Source: Rummeliibacillus sp. POC4 (GTDB lineage: Bacteria > Bacillota > Bacilli > Bacillales_A > Planococcaceae). From it: a stretch of DNA of 64,000 bases. How positions within the stretch are numbered: position 1 is the stretch's first letter; each line of letters begins with the position of its first letter. The notes beneath the pieces were generated by a model. The model saw only the letters and a program-made list of their open reading frames with translations. It did no database searches and was not told the origin of the DNA. The stretch covers positions 149,651 to 213,650 of the forward strand of contig NZ_QWUA01000004.1 in assembly GCF_003576525.1 (NCBI RefSeq), given 5' to 3'. Of the stretch, positions 39,670-48,905 are shown in pieces. Both the position numbers and the translations under genes were made by a program.

Positions 39670-41226
39670 ATGATGGAAATCATCTTCTCCGCTTTGCTAG
39701 GAATTATCGTCGGTGCCGCTGTTATCTATTTCGTCATGAAAAAAGTGAATGAATCAAAAGTGAACGGTGCAAAGAGTGCTGCAGAACTTATTATTGAAGA
39801 AGGTAAGAGAGAAGCAGAAGCTCTTAAGAAAGAAGCACTACTTGAAGCAAAAGATGAAACTCACAAACTTCGAACTGAAGCAGAAAATGACATCCGTGAA
39901 CGCCGGTCTGAAATTATTAAACAAGAGAATCGGTTATTGCAAAGAGAAGAAAATCTTGATCGCAAGGATGACGCTCTGAATAAGAGAGAAACAGGATTAG
40001 AGCGTAAGGAAGAAGCTCTAACTGAAAGACAACAGCATATTGTACAGATGGAAAGCAAAGTGGAAGAACTTGTTGCTAAACAACAATCCGAAATTGAACG
40101 CATTTCAGCATTATCTCGTGATGAAGCAAAAGCAATTATTCTTAAACAAGTAGAAAGCGAGTTATCAACTGATATTGCCGTAATGACAAAAGAAGCTGAA
40201 ACACGTGCAAAAGAGGGTGCTGATAAAAAAGCAAGGGAAGTTTTATCACTTGCCATTCAACGCTTTGCAGCAGACCACGTTGCAGAAACGACTGTATCTA
40301 TCGTTAACTTACCAAACGATGAGATGAAAGGTCGAATTATAGGACGTGAAGGACGTAATATCCGCACACTTGAAACATTAACTGGTATCGATTTAATAAT
40401 CGATGATACGCCAGAAGCAGTTATCCTATCAGGATTTGACCCTATTAGACGCGAAACTGCTCGTCTTACATTAGAAAAACTTGTACAAGATGGTCGTATC
40501 CACCCAGCTCGTATTGAAGAAATGGTGGAAAAATCTCGTCGAGAAATAGACGAACAAATCCGCGAAACTGGGGAACAAACTACATTTGAAGTTGGAATTC
40601 ATAATTTACACCCAGACTTAATGAAAATTCTTGGTAGAATGAAGTATCGGACAAGTTATGGTCAAAATGTCTTAAAACACTCTATAGAAGTTGCTCATTT
40701 AGCAGGACTATTGGCAGCTGAATTAGGTGAAGATGTAACTTTAGCAAAACGCGCAGGCTTACTCCATGATATAGGTAAAGCCATCGATCATGAAGTAGAA
40801 GGTAGTCATGTTGAGATTGGTGTAGAATTAGCAACAAAATACCATGAGCATCCTGTAGTTATTAACAGTATTGCTTCGCATCATGGTGATACAGAACCAA
40901 CATCTGTTATAGCAGTTTTAGTAGCTGCTGCCGATGCGTTATCAGCAGCAAGACCGGGTGCACGTAGTGAAACATTAGAAAATTATATTCGTCGATTGGA
41001 AAAATTGGAAGAAATTTCAGAATCTTATGAAGGCGTAGAAAAGTCATATGCTATTCAAGCAGGACGTGAGATTCGTATTATAGTACGTCCAGATCAAATT
41101 GACGACTTAGCTTCACATCGCTTAGCCCGTGATATTCGTAAACAAATTGAAGATGAGCTAGATTATCCAGGGCATATTAAAGTTACAGTTATTCGAGAGA
41201 CTCGTGCTGTTGAATATGCTAAGTAG
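39670..41226 (+). CDS. rny: Ribonuclease Y
   Basis: Membrane-anchored endoribonuclease that starts mRNA decay. 518 residues from the ATG at 39670 after GAGGAGG (ATGATG; the first is used here). One N-terminal membrane helix ([19 protein letters not shown]), a long Glu/Lys/Arg-rich coiled coil (about 30-190), a KH domain ([19 protein letters not shown] near 226) and an HD domain with [12 protein letters not shown] (HD at 365-366). Confidence 0.97.
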   Translation: MMEIIFSALLGIIVGAAVIYFVMKKVNESKVNGAKSAAELIIEEGKREAEALKKEALLEAKDETHKLRTEAENDIRERRSEIIKQENRLLQREENLDRKDDALNKRETGLERKEEALTERQQHIVQMESKVEELVAKQQSEIERISALSRDEAKAIILKQVESELSTDIAVMTKEAETRAKEGADKKAREVLSLAIQRFAADHVAETTVSIVNLPNDEMKGRIIGREGRNIRTLETLTGIDLIIDDTPEAVILSGFDPIRRETARLTLEKLVQDGRIHPARIEEMVEKSRREIDEQIRETGEQTTFEVGIHNLHPDLMKILGRMKYRTSYGQNVLKHSIEVAHLAGLLAAELGEDVTLAKRAGLLHDIGKAIDHEVEGSHVEIGVELATKYHEHPVVINSIASHHGDTEPTSVIAVLVAAADALSAARPGARSETLENYIRRLEKLEEISESYEGVEKSYAIQAGREIRIIVRPDQIDDLASHRLARDIRKQIEDELDYPGHIKVTVIRETRAVEYAK

Positions 41227-41300
41227 AATTTAGTACTTCAAGTTTTGTATATTTAAAAGCCAAAATCAATGATTTTGTATATTTATATAATTTAATGGAC

Positions 41301-41339
41301 AAAAGGCTTCTTAGTACTACGGTCGAGAAGCCTTTTGTT
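41301..41339 (+). terminator. Terminator between rny and ymdB
   Basis: AAAAGGCTTCT pairs with AGAAGCCTTTT around a 14-base loop; the T-run is short, so read-through to ymdB is likely. A separate 17-base palindrome (CAAAATCA-A-TGATTTTG) lies at 41263-41279. Confidence 0.65.
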
Positions 41340-41358
41340 ATGGAAATGAGTGGATGAA

Positions 41359-42156
41359 ATGAAAGTACTATTTATTGGAGACATCGTAGGGGATATTGGC
41401 TTAGATGCAGTTGAATCATACTTACCTCGCCTAAAAAGAAAATATAATGTAGATGTTGTTATAGCAAATGGTGAAAATGCAGCTGCAGGTAGAGGTATAA
41501 CTAAAGGAATTTATCAAGATTTACTTATGATGGGCGTAGATGTAATAACAATGGGAAACCATACATGGGACCAAAAAGAAATTTTCGACTTTATTGATGA
41601 TGCAGATTATTTAATTCGACCAGCTAATTTTTCGGATGAAGCACCAGGTAAAGGAATGGTATCTGTCACAAAAAATAACGAAACGATAACAGTCATTAAT
41701 TTGCATGGTCGAACATTTTTACCGCCTCATGGAGATCCATTCGCTAAAGCAGAAGAATTAGTAGAGGAAGCAAAAAAAATATCTCCGCTTGTTTTCATAG
41801 ACTTTCATGCAGAAACAACTAGTGAAAAAATTGCATTAGGATGGAATTTAGACGGAAAAGCTTCAGCAGTAGTTGGTACACATACTCATGTTCAAACAGC
41901 TGATGCTCGTATTTTCCCAGGGGGAACTGCATTTATTTCTGATGTAGGTATGACAGGACCGTACGATGAAGTACTGGGCATGAACAAAGATAAAGTTATA
42001 TATCGTTTTAAAACAAATATGCCAACACGATTTGAAGTACCAAAACAAGGCAGAGAAGTATTTAGTGGCTTTTATGTTGAACTTGATAACAAATCTGGTA
42101 AAGCTAAATACTTTGAACGTATTTATATAAATGCTGATTATCCTTTCGTTCCTTAA
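41359..42156 (+). CDS. ymdB: Metallophosphoesterase YmdB
   Basis: Binuclear-metal phosphodiesterase (TIGR00282 family) that in B. subtilis acts on cyclic nucleotides and influences the motility/biofilm switch. 265 residues from the ATG at 41359. Metal ligands appear in order: FIGDIVGD, NGENAAAGRG, MGNHTWD, DFHAETTSEK, GTHTHVQTAD. Upstream GTG at 41350 is in frame, but the family N-terminus begins MKVLFIGD. Next to rny, as in B. subtilis. Confidence 0.94.
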   Translation: MKVLFIGDIVGDIGLDAVESYLPRLKRKYNVDVVIANGENAAAGRGITKGIYQDLLMMGVDVITMGNHTWDQKEIFDFIDDADYLIRPANFSDEAPGKGMVSVTKNNETITVINLHGRTFLPPHGDPFAKAEELVEEAKKISPLVFIDFHAETTSEKIALGWNLDGKASAVVGTHTHVQTADARIFPGGTAFISDVGMTGPYDEVLGMNKDKVIYRFKTNMPTRFEVPKQGREVFSGFYVELDNKSGKAKYFERIYINADYPFVP

Positions 42157-42243
42157 ACTAGTCTATTTTATGCAGGGTGAGCATACAATGCTTCATGGAC
42201 AATCAAAATGTCCCCGATTTTTCAAACTAAGGGAGGAATAGTT

Positions 42244-42510
42244 GTGGATTCATTGAAAGTATCGTCTCGCTCCAACCCAAATTCCGTAGCAGGTGCATTA
42301 GTGGCAGTGATTAGAGAGCAAGGATATGCAGAGATGCAAGCAGTTGGGGCAGGTGCCCTCAATCAGGCTGTGAAAGCAATCGCAATTGCGAGAGGCTTTG
42401 TAGCTCCGAGTGGTACTGATTTAACATGTTCACCAGCATTTACGGATATTTTAATAGCTGGTGAAGATCGTACAGCATTAAAATTGCTCGTCGAAAAAAA
42501 AGGACGATAG
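42244..42510 (+). CDS. spoVS: Stage V sporulation protein S
   Basis: Small Alba-fold protein needed for coat assembly and septation control in sporulation. 88 residues, nearly invariant: LKVSSRSNPNSVAGALVAVIREQG, AVGAGALNQAVKAIAIARGFVAPSGTDL, PAFTDILIAGEDRTALKL. The start is GTG at 42244, six bases after AAGGGAGGA; the open frame to 42208 upstream has no support. The region after its stop is described at 42529. Confidence 0.96.
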   Translation: MDSLKVSSRSNPNSVAGALVAVIREQGYAEMQAVGAGALNQAVKAIAIARGFVAPSGTDLTCSPAFTDILIAGEDRTALKLLVEKKGR

Positions 42511-42528
42511 TAAATAATAAAAGAGAAG

Positions 42529-42625
42529 GCGGCTTGCTCTGATTTGAAGAGCACTGGATTGCCTGAGTCGAAAGCTCCTTTATTCTTTCGAATGAGGGAG
42601 CAAATTGACACGAGGTGCAAGCCGC
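42529..42625 (+). other. Long-range inverted repeat with inner hairpins downstream of spoVS
   Basis: GCGGCTTGC (42529-42537) pairs perfectly with GCAAGCCGC (42617-42625). Inside, GCTCCTTTATTC (42574-42585) pairs with GAATGAGGGAGC (42590-42601) over 12 positions with two G-U, closed by a TTTC loop, and GCTCT/AGAGC (42536-42552) forms a competing hairpin. No T-run follows, so this is not a terminator. The rest of 42511-42976 holds a terminator at 42761 and AT-rich sequence without a credible gene. Confidence 0.4.
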
Positions 42626-42760
42626 TAAATTGTGAAAAATTTTATAGTAAGAATGATCATTACTTAAAAAGCGCATTCATAAATACACTTAATGTGAATT
42701 CTCATTGGTTCAAAATGATGAAAAATATTACATGATAAAATTGAATTAAATAATAAATAA

Positions 42761-42793
42761 AAATACCGGATAATTACTTCGGTATTTTTTTCT
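42761..42793 (+). terminator. Terminator between spoVS and korA
   Basis: AAATACCG pairs with CGGTATTT, followed by TTTTTTC. It would end the spoVS transcript together with the structured segment at 42529. Confidence 0.75.
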
Positions 42794-42976
42794 GTTTTTG
42801 ATTAAAAATAATACATAAAAAGAAAGTAGTTTATTGAAAATTTATGAACGAACTTTTCCGTCAAAGGTCTGATTTTAGGAGAAATCATTTAATAACAATA
42901 GTTTCATCTGCATGTTCGTGATAAACTTATGAAGGATAAAAAGCTTATACGTGATATATTAAGGAGATGTTGATCG

Positions 42977-44728
42977 ATGTTACATCAGCTTTCTTGGAAA
43001 GTCGGTGGGCAACAAGGGGAAGGTATTGAAAGTACTGGAGAAATTTTCTCTACAGCGATGAACCGTTTAGGTTACCACTTATATGGTTATCGTCACTTTT
43101 CTTCCCGCATTAAAGGTGGCCATACGAATAATAAAATTAACGTACGTACGTCAACTGTACATACGATTCCAGATGACTTAGATATTTTGGTAGCATTTGA
43201 CCAAGAAACAATCGAGGTTAACTATAAAGAACTAACAAAAGATGGTGTTATTTTAGCAGATGCTAAATTTAAACCTGTAAAACCTGAAGATTGCCTAGCA
43301 GAACTATATATTGTTCCATTTACTGAAATTGCAACTGAACTAGGAACTTCACTTATGAAAAACATGGTTGCAATAGGTGCAACAGCAGCCCTTATGAACC
43401 TTAAAGATGAAGTTTTCCAAAGTGTTGTTAACGAAATCTTTGGCCGTAAAGGTGAAGCAGTAGTTCAAAAGAATATGGAAGCAATTGCAAAAGGTCATCA
43501 AATGATGAATGAGTTATTAAAGGAACAAGTTGGTAAATTTGAACTTGAACCTGGCGATGGTAAACACAGATTATTTATGATTGGTAACGAAGCAATTGCT
43601 CTAGGTGCATTAGCTGCAGGCTCTCGTATAATGAGTGCATACCCTATTACACCAGCTTCTGAAATTATGGAATACCTAATTAAAAAGTTACCTAAATTTG
43701 GTGGTACTGTGATTCAAACAGAAGATGAAATTGCAGCTGCTACTATGGCCATTGGTGCTAGCTACGGTGGTGTACGTGCATTTACAGCATCTGCAGGTCC
43801 TGGTTTATCATTAATGATGGAAGCGCTTGGCTTAGCAGGAATGACAGAAACACCACTTGTTGTTGTAGATACACAACGTGGTGGTCCATCAACTGGTCTT
43901 CCAACAAAACAAGAACAATCTGACTTAATGGCTATGTTGTATGGTACACATGGTGAAATTCCAAAAGTCGTTATTGCACCGTCAACTGGTGAAGAAGCGT
44001 TTTACGATATGATTCAAGCATTCAATATTGCAGACGAATTACAACTACCAGTAATTGTTCTTTCAGATTTACAACTTTCACTTGGTAAACAAACAGTAGA
44101 ACCGTTCGATTACTCTAAAATCAAGATTAACCGTGGTAAATTAAACTTGGATGAACTTCCAGAATTAGAAGATAAACAATACTTCAAACGATATGAAGTA
44201 ACGGAAGATGGTATTTCTACACGTGTAGTTCCTGGTCAAAAATATGGTATTCACCATGTTACAGGGGTAGAACATAACGAAGAAGGAAAACCTTCTGAAG
44301 CAGCTGGAAATCGTAAGAAACAAATGGACAAACGTTTCCGTAAATTACAATATGTTCATTTTGATACACCGGTATTTACTGATGCACCAAACGAAGAGGC
44401 TGATGTTCTTTTAGTAGGTTTTGGTTCTACCAAAGGTGCAATTGAAGAAATTCGCCCAATGCTAGATGCTGAAGGTATTAAAACAAATCATGCACATATT
44501 CGATTGATCCATCCATTCCCTGTTGAAGAAATGAAACCATTAATCGATCATGCTAAAAAAGTTATTGTTGTTGAAAATAATGCAACTGGCCAATTAGCTA
44601 ATATTATGAAATTGAACATGGGACACCACGATAAAATTATAAACTTAACAAAATATGACGGTACACCATTCCTACCATTGGAATTACTTGGCCGCGTAAA
44701 GGAGTTGCTAACTGATGGTAACATTTAA
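42977..44728 (+). CDS. korA: 2-oxoglutarate:ferredoxin oxidoreductase, fused gamma-alpha subunit
   Basis: Oxidises 2-oxoglutarate to succinyl-CoA with ferredoxin as electron acceptor. 583 residues. The gamma domain (1 to about 190) shows VGGQQGEGIESTGEIFSTA and HFSSRIKGGHTNNKI; the alpha domain shows AYPITPASEIMEYL near 221 and SAGPGLSLMMEALGLAGMTETPLVVVDTQRGGPSTG. AAGGAGATG precedes the ATG. It overlaps korB by 14 bases. 2-oxoglutarate as substrate is inferred from the fused architecture; another 2-oxoacid cannot be excluded. Confidence 0.9.
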   Translation: MLHQLSWKVGGQQGEGIESTGEIFSTAMNRLGYHLYGYRHFSSRIKGGHTNNKINVRTSTVHTIPDDLDILVAFDQETIEVNYKELTKDGVILADAKFKPVKPEDCLAELYIVPFTEIATELGTSLMKNMVAIGATAALMNLKDEVFQSVVNEIFGRKGEAVVQKNMEAIAKGHQMMNELLKEQVGKFELEPGDGKHRLFMIGNEAIALGALAAGSRIMSAYPITPASEIMEYLIKKLPKFGGTVIQTEDEIAAATMAIGASYGGVRAFTASAGPGLSLMMEALGLAGMTETPLVVVDTQRGGPSTGLPTKQEQSDLMAMLYGTHGEIPKVVIAPSTGEEAFYDMIQAFNIADELQLPVIVLSDLQLSLGKQTVEPFDYSKIKINRGKLNLDELPELEDKQYFKRYEVTEDGISTRVVPGQKYGIHHVTGVEHNEEGKPSEAAGNRKKQMDKRFRKLQYVHFDTPVFTDAPNEEADVLLVGFGSTKGAIEEIRPMLDAEGIKTNHAHIRLIHPFPVEEMKPLIDHAKKVIVVENNATGQLANIMKLNMGHHDKIINLTKYDGTPFLPLELLGRVKELLTDGNI

Positions 44729-45581
44729 GGATTTTCGTAATACAGTTAAACCTAACTGGTGCCCAGGATGTGGTGACTTTTCAGTGCAAGCAGCAATTCA
44801 ACGTGCTGCAGCAAATCTTGACATTCAACCACATGAACTAGCAGTAGTTTCAGGCATAGGTTGTTCAGGTCGTTTATCAGGCTATATCAATTCATATGGC
44901 TTACACGGTATCCACGGTCGTGCATTACCAATCGCACAAGGATTAAAAATGGCAAATCGTGATTTAAACGTTATTGCTACAGGTGGTGACGGAGATGGCT
45001 TTGCAATCGGTATGGGACATACAATCCATTCAATCCGACGCAACATCGATATCACTTATGTCGTGATGGATAACCAAATCTACGGATTAACAAAAGGTCA
45101 AACATCACCTCGTTCAGCTGCTGGCTTTGTCACAAAATCAACACCAGGTGGTGCAATTGAACCATCATTAAAACCATTAGAAGTAGCACTTTCTTCTGGA
45201 GCTACATTTGTTGCACAAAGTTTCTCAACAGACTTGAAAGAACTAACAGCAATTATTGAAGCAGGTATGAAGCATAAGGGATTCTCATTTATCAATGTAT
45301 TTAGCCCGTGCGTAACTTACAATAAAGTGAACACATATGATTGGTTCAAAGAACATATTACAAAACTTTCAAGTATTGAAGGCTACGATTCATCAAATCG
45401 TGCAGAAGCGATGAAAACAGTAATGGAACACGAAGGTCTTGTTACTGGAATCATTTATCAAAATGATGATGAACTTTCTTACCAAGAAAAAGTAATTGGA
45501 TATCATGAAGAACCATTAAATAAAGCTGATATCATGATTAAAGAAGAAGAACTAAATGAACTAATGAAAGAATTTATCTAG
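44715..45581 (+). CDS. korB: 2-oxoglutarate:ferredoxin oxidoreductase, beta subunit
   Basis: Thiamine-pyrophosphate-binding beta subunit. 288 residues. WCPGCGDF near residue 16, GIGCSGR, the TPP motif GGDGDGFAIGMGH near 90 and MDNQIYGLTKGQTSPRS. No extra ferredoxin domain. The AAGGAG within the end of korA serves as ribosome site. A strong terminator follows. Confidence 0.92.
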   Translation: MVTFKDFRNTVKPNWCPGCGDFSVQAAIQRAAANLDIQPHELAVVSGIGCSGRLSGYINSYGLHGIHGRALPIAQGLKMANRDLNVIATGGDGDGFAIGMGHTIHSIRRNIDITYVVMDNQIYGLTKGQTSPRSAAGFVTKSTPGGAIEPSLKPLEVALSSGATFVAQSFSTDLKELTAIIEAGMKHKGFSFINVFSPCVTYNKVNTYDWFKEHITKLSSIEGYDSSNRAEAMKTVMEHEGLVTGIIYQNDDELSYQEKVIGYHEEPLNKADIMIKEEELNELMKEFI

Positions 45582-45598
45582 TTTAAATTTCGTTAGCA

Positions 45599-45644
45599 AA
45601 AAAATCACTCATTCATGAAAATGATTGAGTGATTTTTTCTTTTT
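45599..45644 (+). terminator. Terminator after korAB
   Basis: AAAAAATCACTCA pairs with TGAGTGATTTTTT (13 pairs), followed by CTTTTT. Confidence 0.85.
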
Positions 45645-45767
45645 AAGAATTATTTTGAACGAAAGAAAACGTTAATTCCTAAATTTAATTTATATATGTA
45701 AATAGATATGCCTTCTTTTATGAATTTACCATTAATATGTACATTCCTTAACAATTCATGCTAATTC

Positions 45768-45797
45768 TTGTGAGAATAGTATATCTTTCAGTATAAT
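45768..45797 (+). promoter_or_regulatory. Sigma-A promoter of miaB
   Basis: TTGTGA, 18 bases, perfect TATAAT, about 35 bases before the miaB start. Confidence 0.65.
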
Positions 45798-45832
45798 ATA
45801 GTAATGGGTACTCGAACGAAAGGGGTTTACCG

Positions 45833-47374
45833 ATGAATGAAGAACAACGACTTGCCAGTCAGCAAGTAAATACAAAATCTACGTCAACAGCAGAGAAAGA
45901 CTATAGTAAGTACTTTCAATCTGTTTATGCTGCGCCATCTTTAAAAGATGCAAAGAGACGTGGGAAAGAAGAAGTGCAATACCATAAGGATTTTAAAATC
46001 GATGAAAAGTTCCGTGGAATGGGAACAGGACGCAAATTTTTAATTCGCACATATGGTTGCCAAATGAATGAACATGATACGGAAGTGATGGCAGGTATTT
46101 TCATCCAGCTTGGATATGAGCCAACAGAAGATGTAAAGGAAGCCAACGTAATCTTAATGAATACATGTGCCATTCGTGAAAATGCTGAAAATAGAGTTTT
46201 CGGTGAACTAGGACATTTAAAACCTTTAAAACGTGAAAATCCCGATTTATTAATTGGTGTTTGTGGTTGTATGTCACAAGAAGAAGCAGTTGTAAAGAAA
46301 ATATTAAAAACATATGACCAAGTAGATATGATTTTCGGAACACATAATATTCACCGTTTGCCAGAAATTTTAAATGAAGCATACTTATCTAAAGAAATGG
46401 TAGTTGAAGTATGGTCTAAAGAAGGAGACATCATTGAAAACCTTCCTAAAGTACGAAAAGGTCATACAAAAGCATGGGTTAACATTATGTATGGATGCGA
46501 CAAATTTTGTACGTATTGTATCGTGCCATATACACGCGGAAAAGAACGAAGTCGTTTACCAGAAGATATTATCCAGGAAGTTCGTAGTCTAGCAGCTCAA
46601 GGTTACAAAGAAATTACTTTACTAGGTCAAAATGTTAATGCTTATGGTAAAGACTTTGAAAATCGTAATTATCGACTTGGTGATTTAATGGATGAATTAC
46701 GTCTAATAGATATTCCACGTATTCGTTTTACAACAAGTCATCCGAGAGACTTTGATGATCATTTAATCGAAGTACTAGCGAAAAAAGGTAATCTAGTAGA
46801 GCATATACACTTACCAGTACAATCTGGATCTAGTGATATGTTGAAAATTATGGCACGTAAATATACACGTGAAAGTTATTTAGAACTTGTCAAAAAAATT
46901 CGAAAAGTTATGCCAGATGTAGCACTTACAACGGATATTATTGTAGGCTTCCCAAATGAAACAGAAGAACAGTTTGAGGAAACACTTTCTTTATATAAAG
47001 AAGTGGGATTTGAAATGGCTTATACCTATGTATATTCTCCACGTGAAGGTACACCGGCTGCCAAGATGAAAGATAATGTACCACTTGAAGTGAAAAAGGA
47101 TAGGCTTCAACGATTAAACAAAGTAGTAAATGAATATTGTGCCGAAGCTTTAAAGAAATATGATGGTCAAATTGTTGAAGTATTAGTTGAGGGTGAAAGT
47201 AAAAAGAACCCAGAAGTATTAGCTGGATATACAAGAAAAAATAAACTCGTTAACTTTGTAGCACCGAAAGAAGTCATTGGAGAACTTGTAAAAGTTAAAA
47301 TAACTGATGCAAAAACATGGTCTTTACAAGGTGAATTTATCGAAGTAGTATCGAGTCAAGAGGTGAAAGCATAA
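45833..47374 (+). CDS. miaB: tRNA-2-methylthio-N6-dimethylallyladenosine synthase
   Basis: Radical-SAM methylthiotransferase acting on i6A37 of tRNA, downstream of MiaA. 513 residues. UPF0004 domain with the second cluster cysteines ([38 protein letters not shown]), radical-SAM CxxxCxxC at Cys222, 226 and 229 ([16 protein letters not shown]), and a C-terminal TRAM domain. AAGGGG precedes the ATG. The stop overlaps the ricA start by one base. miaA is also in this window, at 60568. Confidence 0.96.
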   Translation: MNEEQRLASQQVNTKSTSTAEKDYSKYFQSVYAAPSLKDAKRRGKEEVQYHKDFKIDEKFRGMGTGRKFLIRTYGCQMNEHDTEVMAGIFIQLGYEPTEDVKEANVILMNTCAIRENAENRVFGELGHLKPLKRENPDLLIGVCGCMSQEEAVVKKILKTYDQVDMIFGTHNIHRLPEILNEAYLSKEMVVEVWSKEGDIIENLPKVRKGHTKAWVNIMYGCDKFCTYCIVPYTRGKERSRLPEDIIQEVRSLAAQGYKEITLLGQNVNAYGKDFENRNYRLGDLMDELRLIDIPRIRFTTSHPRDFDDHLIEVLAKKGNLVEHIHLPVQSGSSDMLKIMARKYTRESYLELVKKIRKVMPDVALTTDIIVGFPNETEEQFEETLSLYKEVGFEMAYTYVYSPREGTPAAKMKDNVPLEVKKDRLQRLNKVVNEYCAEALKKYDGQIVEVLVEGESKKNPEVLAGYTRKNKLVNFVAPKEVIGELVKVKITDAKTWSLQGEFIEVVSSQEVKA

Positions 47375-47811
47375 TGACAGGAAAACTATACACAAAAGAT
47401 GATATTATTGAAAAAGCTCATGAAATTGCACATATGATTGCAAATACTGAAGAAGTTGAATTTTTTAAACGTGCAGAAGCACAAATAAACGAAAATCAAT
47501 TTGTTCGAGAAAAAATCGCAAGTTTAAAAAGTTTACAAAAGCAAGCGGTGAATTTCCAACATTACGGAAAAGAAAAAGCGCTAAAATTGATCGAAGAGAA
47601 AATTGAAAAAATCGAAAAAGAAATCGATGCTCTTCCAATAGTGGTTGAATTTAAACAATCTCAAGGTGACGTTAATGATTTATTGCAACTAGTAGCAAAT
47701 TCTATTGCTAACAATGTGACAGATGAAATTGTCGAATCAACTGGTGGCGATGTTTTACGTGGTGAAACAGGCTCTAAAGTTCGCAATTCTGAGCCTGGAA
47801 GTTGTTCATAA
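47374..47811 (+). CDS. ricA: RicA (YmcA), subunit of the RicAFT complex
   Basis: Com_YlbF family protein; with RicF and RicT it promotes mRNA maturation with RNase Y and is needed for competence, biofilm and sporulation in B. subtilis. 145 residues, mainly helical (DIIEKAHEIAHMIANTEEVEFFKRAEAQI), ending in GSKVRNSEPGSCS with one cysteine near the C-terminus. Coupled to miaB. A strong terminator follows. Confidence 0.92.
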   Translation: MTGKLYTKDDIIEKAHEIAHMIANTEEVEFFKRAEAQINENQFVREKIASLKSLQKQAVNFQHYGKEKALKLIEEKIEKIEKEIDALPIVVEFKQSQGDVNDLLQLVANSIANNVTDEIVESTGGDVLRGETGSKVRNSEPGSCS

Positions 47812-47842
47812 AAATAAATTTTTATAGATTTATAAATACAAG

Positions 47843-47877
47843 AAAAGGATGCCGATACAATAGGCATCCTTTTTTTC
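47843..47877 (+). terminator. Terminator after ricA
   Basis: AAAAGGATGCC pairs with GGCATCCTTTT around a nine-base loop, followed by T. Confidence 0.9.
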
Positions 47878-47948
47878 GCCAAAGCCATATTCATGTCTCA
47901 AAATAAATTGATTTTTTATAGCTTTCGACATTTTCTTAACGAATTAGG

Positions 47949-47977
47949 CACCCACTAGGCTAATAGCGCATATGATG
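47949..47977 (+). promoter_or_regulatory. Candidate sigma-K promoter of cotE
   Basis: CACC, exactly 16 bases, CATATGATG, about 30 bases before the cotE start. Same spacing and same final TG deviation as the candidate before ymxH-dpaAB. B. subtilis cotE is known to have both sigma-E and sigma-K promoters; I saw no convincing sigma-E site. Confidence 0.5.
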
Positions 47978-48004
47978 TGGTGAACGGGAGATAAAGGAGG
48001 AATC

Positions 48005-48610
48005 ATGCTGAGACAGTTACGTCATATTGTGACCAAAGCAGTGATTGCAAAGGGAAAAAAGAGAACAGAATCTTGTGAAACATTACGTCCACCAAATAGT
48101 CCATCAAGTATTTTAGGTTGCTGGGTGATCAATCATACTTACTCCGCTAAGAAGAATGGAAAATTTGTAGAAGTATCAGGCAAGTGTGAGATCAATGTAT
48201 GGTATGCATATAATAACCATTGTAAAACAGCGGTATTTTCTGAAACGATTCCTTATCGTGATCGTATCAAGCTCCATTATCGCGATGACGAGTCTTCAGG
48301 AAAAGAAGAAGTTCATATTCGCGTATTACAACAACCAAATTGTATTGAAGCAGTAATTGGACCAGATGCTGAAACTTTTGTGGTTACTATTGAAAGAGAG
48401 TTATTAGCGGAAGTGGTTGGGGAAACAACAATTTGTATCAGTATTCACCCAATGGAGTATGAAGAAGATTGGAACTTTGAAGATGAAAGTTCATCATCCA
48501 GTTCTTCAAAATCGCCAAAATCTCACAAATCATCCAGCTCATCTAGTTCGAGCTCATCCAGTTCATCATCAGATTTATCTGATTTAGAGTCATCATCATT
48601 TCATAGATAA
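48005..48610 (+). CDS. cotE: Outer spore coat morphogenetic protein CotE with serine-rich tail
   Basis: Directs outer coat assembly. 201 residues; B. subtilis CotE is about 181. The conserved body (residues 1 to about 160) shows LRQLRHIVTKAVIAKGKK, ILGCWVINHTYSAKKNG, GKCEINVWYAYNNHCKTAVFSE and FVVTIERELLAEVVGETTICIS. After the short acidic segment EDWNFEDE comes a tail made almost only of Ser with a few Lys, Pro, His, Asp and Leu, including one run of 14 Ser, ending in FHR. Coding DNA there is a degenerate TCA/AGC/AGT repeat. The ATG follows AAAGGAGG. Confidence 0.94.
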   Translation: MLRQLRHIVTKAVIAKGKKRTESCETLRPPNSPSSILGCWVINHTYSAKKNGKFVEVSGKCEINVWYAYNNHCKTAVFSETIPYRDRIKLHYRDDESSGKEEVHIRVLQQPNCIEAVIGPDAETFVVTIERELLAEVVGETTICISIHPMEYEEDWNFEDESSSSSSSKSPKSHKSSSSSSSSSSSSSSDLSDLESSSFHR

Positions 48611-48618
48611 ACAACTTT

Positions 48619-48656
48619 AGGGGCTATCCGTAAAATAGGATTGCCCCTATATTTTA
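48619..48656 (+). terminator. Terminator after cotE
   Basis: AGGGGCTATCC pairs with GGATTGCCCCT with one T-T mismatch; the following ATATTTTAT is a moderate U-tract. Confidence 0.7.
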
Positions 48657-48691
48657 TGGAGAATGTTTTATTTCAGTACATTTTTTTAAAA

Positions 48692-48703
48692 GAAAAATTT
48701 TTC
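48692..48703. promoter_or_regulatory. Candidate RpiR operator, distal to gntP
   Basis: GAAAAATTTTTC is a perfect 12-base palindrome about 135 bases upstream of the gntP promoter, related to the sites at 48835, 51213, 54001 and 54032. AT-rich background makes chance occurrence possible. Confidence 0.35.
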
Positions 48704-48826
48704 AAGAAAGAATTAGATAATGAAAAAACAACTCAAAATTACGTTCAAAAGTAAACGCCAAAAAGTAAGAGTAAATCAAATGTATTATAACAGTATCTAT
48801 AAATAAAATTTTTTTCTTAAAAAATA

Positions 48827-48855
48827 TTGATTTAGAAAAAATTTTTTCGTATAAT
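48827..48855 (+). promoter_or_regulatory. gntP promoter with palindromic operator in the spacer
   Basis: TTGATT, 17 bases, perfect TATAAT. A perfect 14-base palindrome, GAAAAAATTTTTTC, occupies 48835-48848, that is 14 of the 17 spacer bases. A repressor bound there would block RNA polymerase. Confidence 0.6.
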
Positions 48856-48905
48856 TGAATCTATGAAAATGCTTACATAAATTGTAGAGTACAGGGGAGG
48901 ATAAA

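Noticed and set aside
39861..40256. A 131-codon antisense frame across the coiled coil of rny.
   Set aside because: Ser/Arg/Cys-rich translation typical of the reverse of a Glu/Lys/Arg coiled coil.
42562..42573. CTGAGTCGAAA inside the spoVS downstream structure resembles a hammerhead ribozyme core.
   Set aside because: The core needs CUGANGA before the stem and GAAA after it; here the sixth and seventh bases do not fit and the helices are not arranged as a hammerhead.
42544..42735. A 63-codon frame in the spoVS-korA gap.
   Set aside because: It crosses the structured segment, has no ribosome site and no recognisable sequence.
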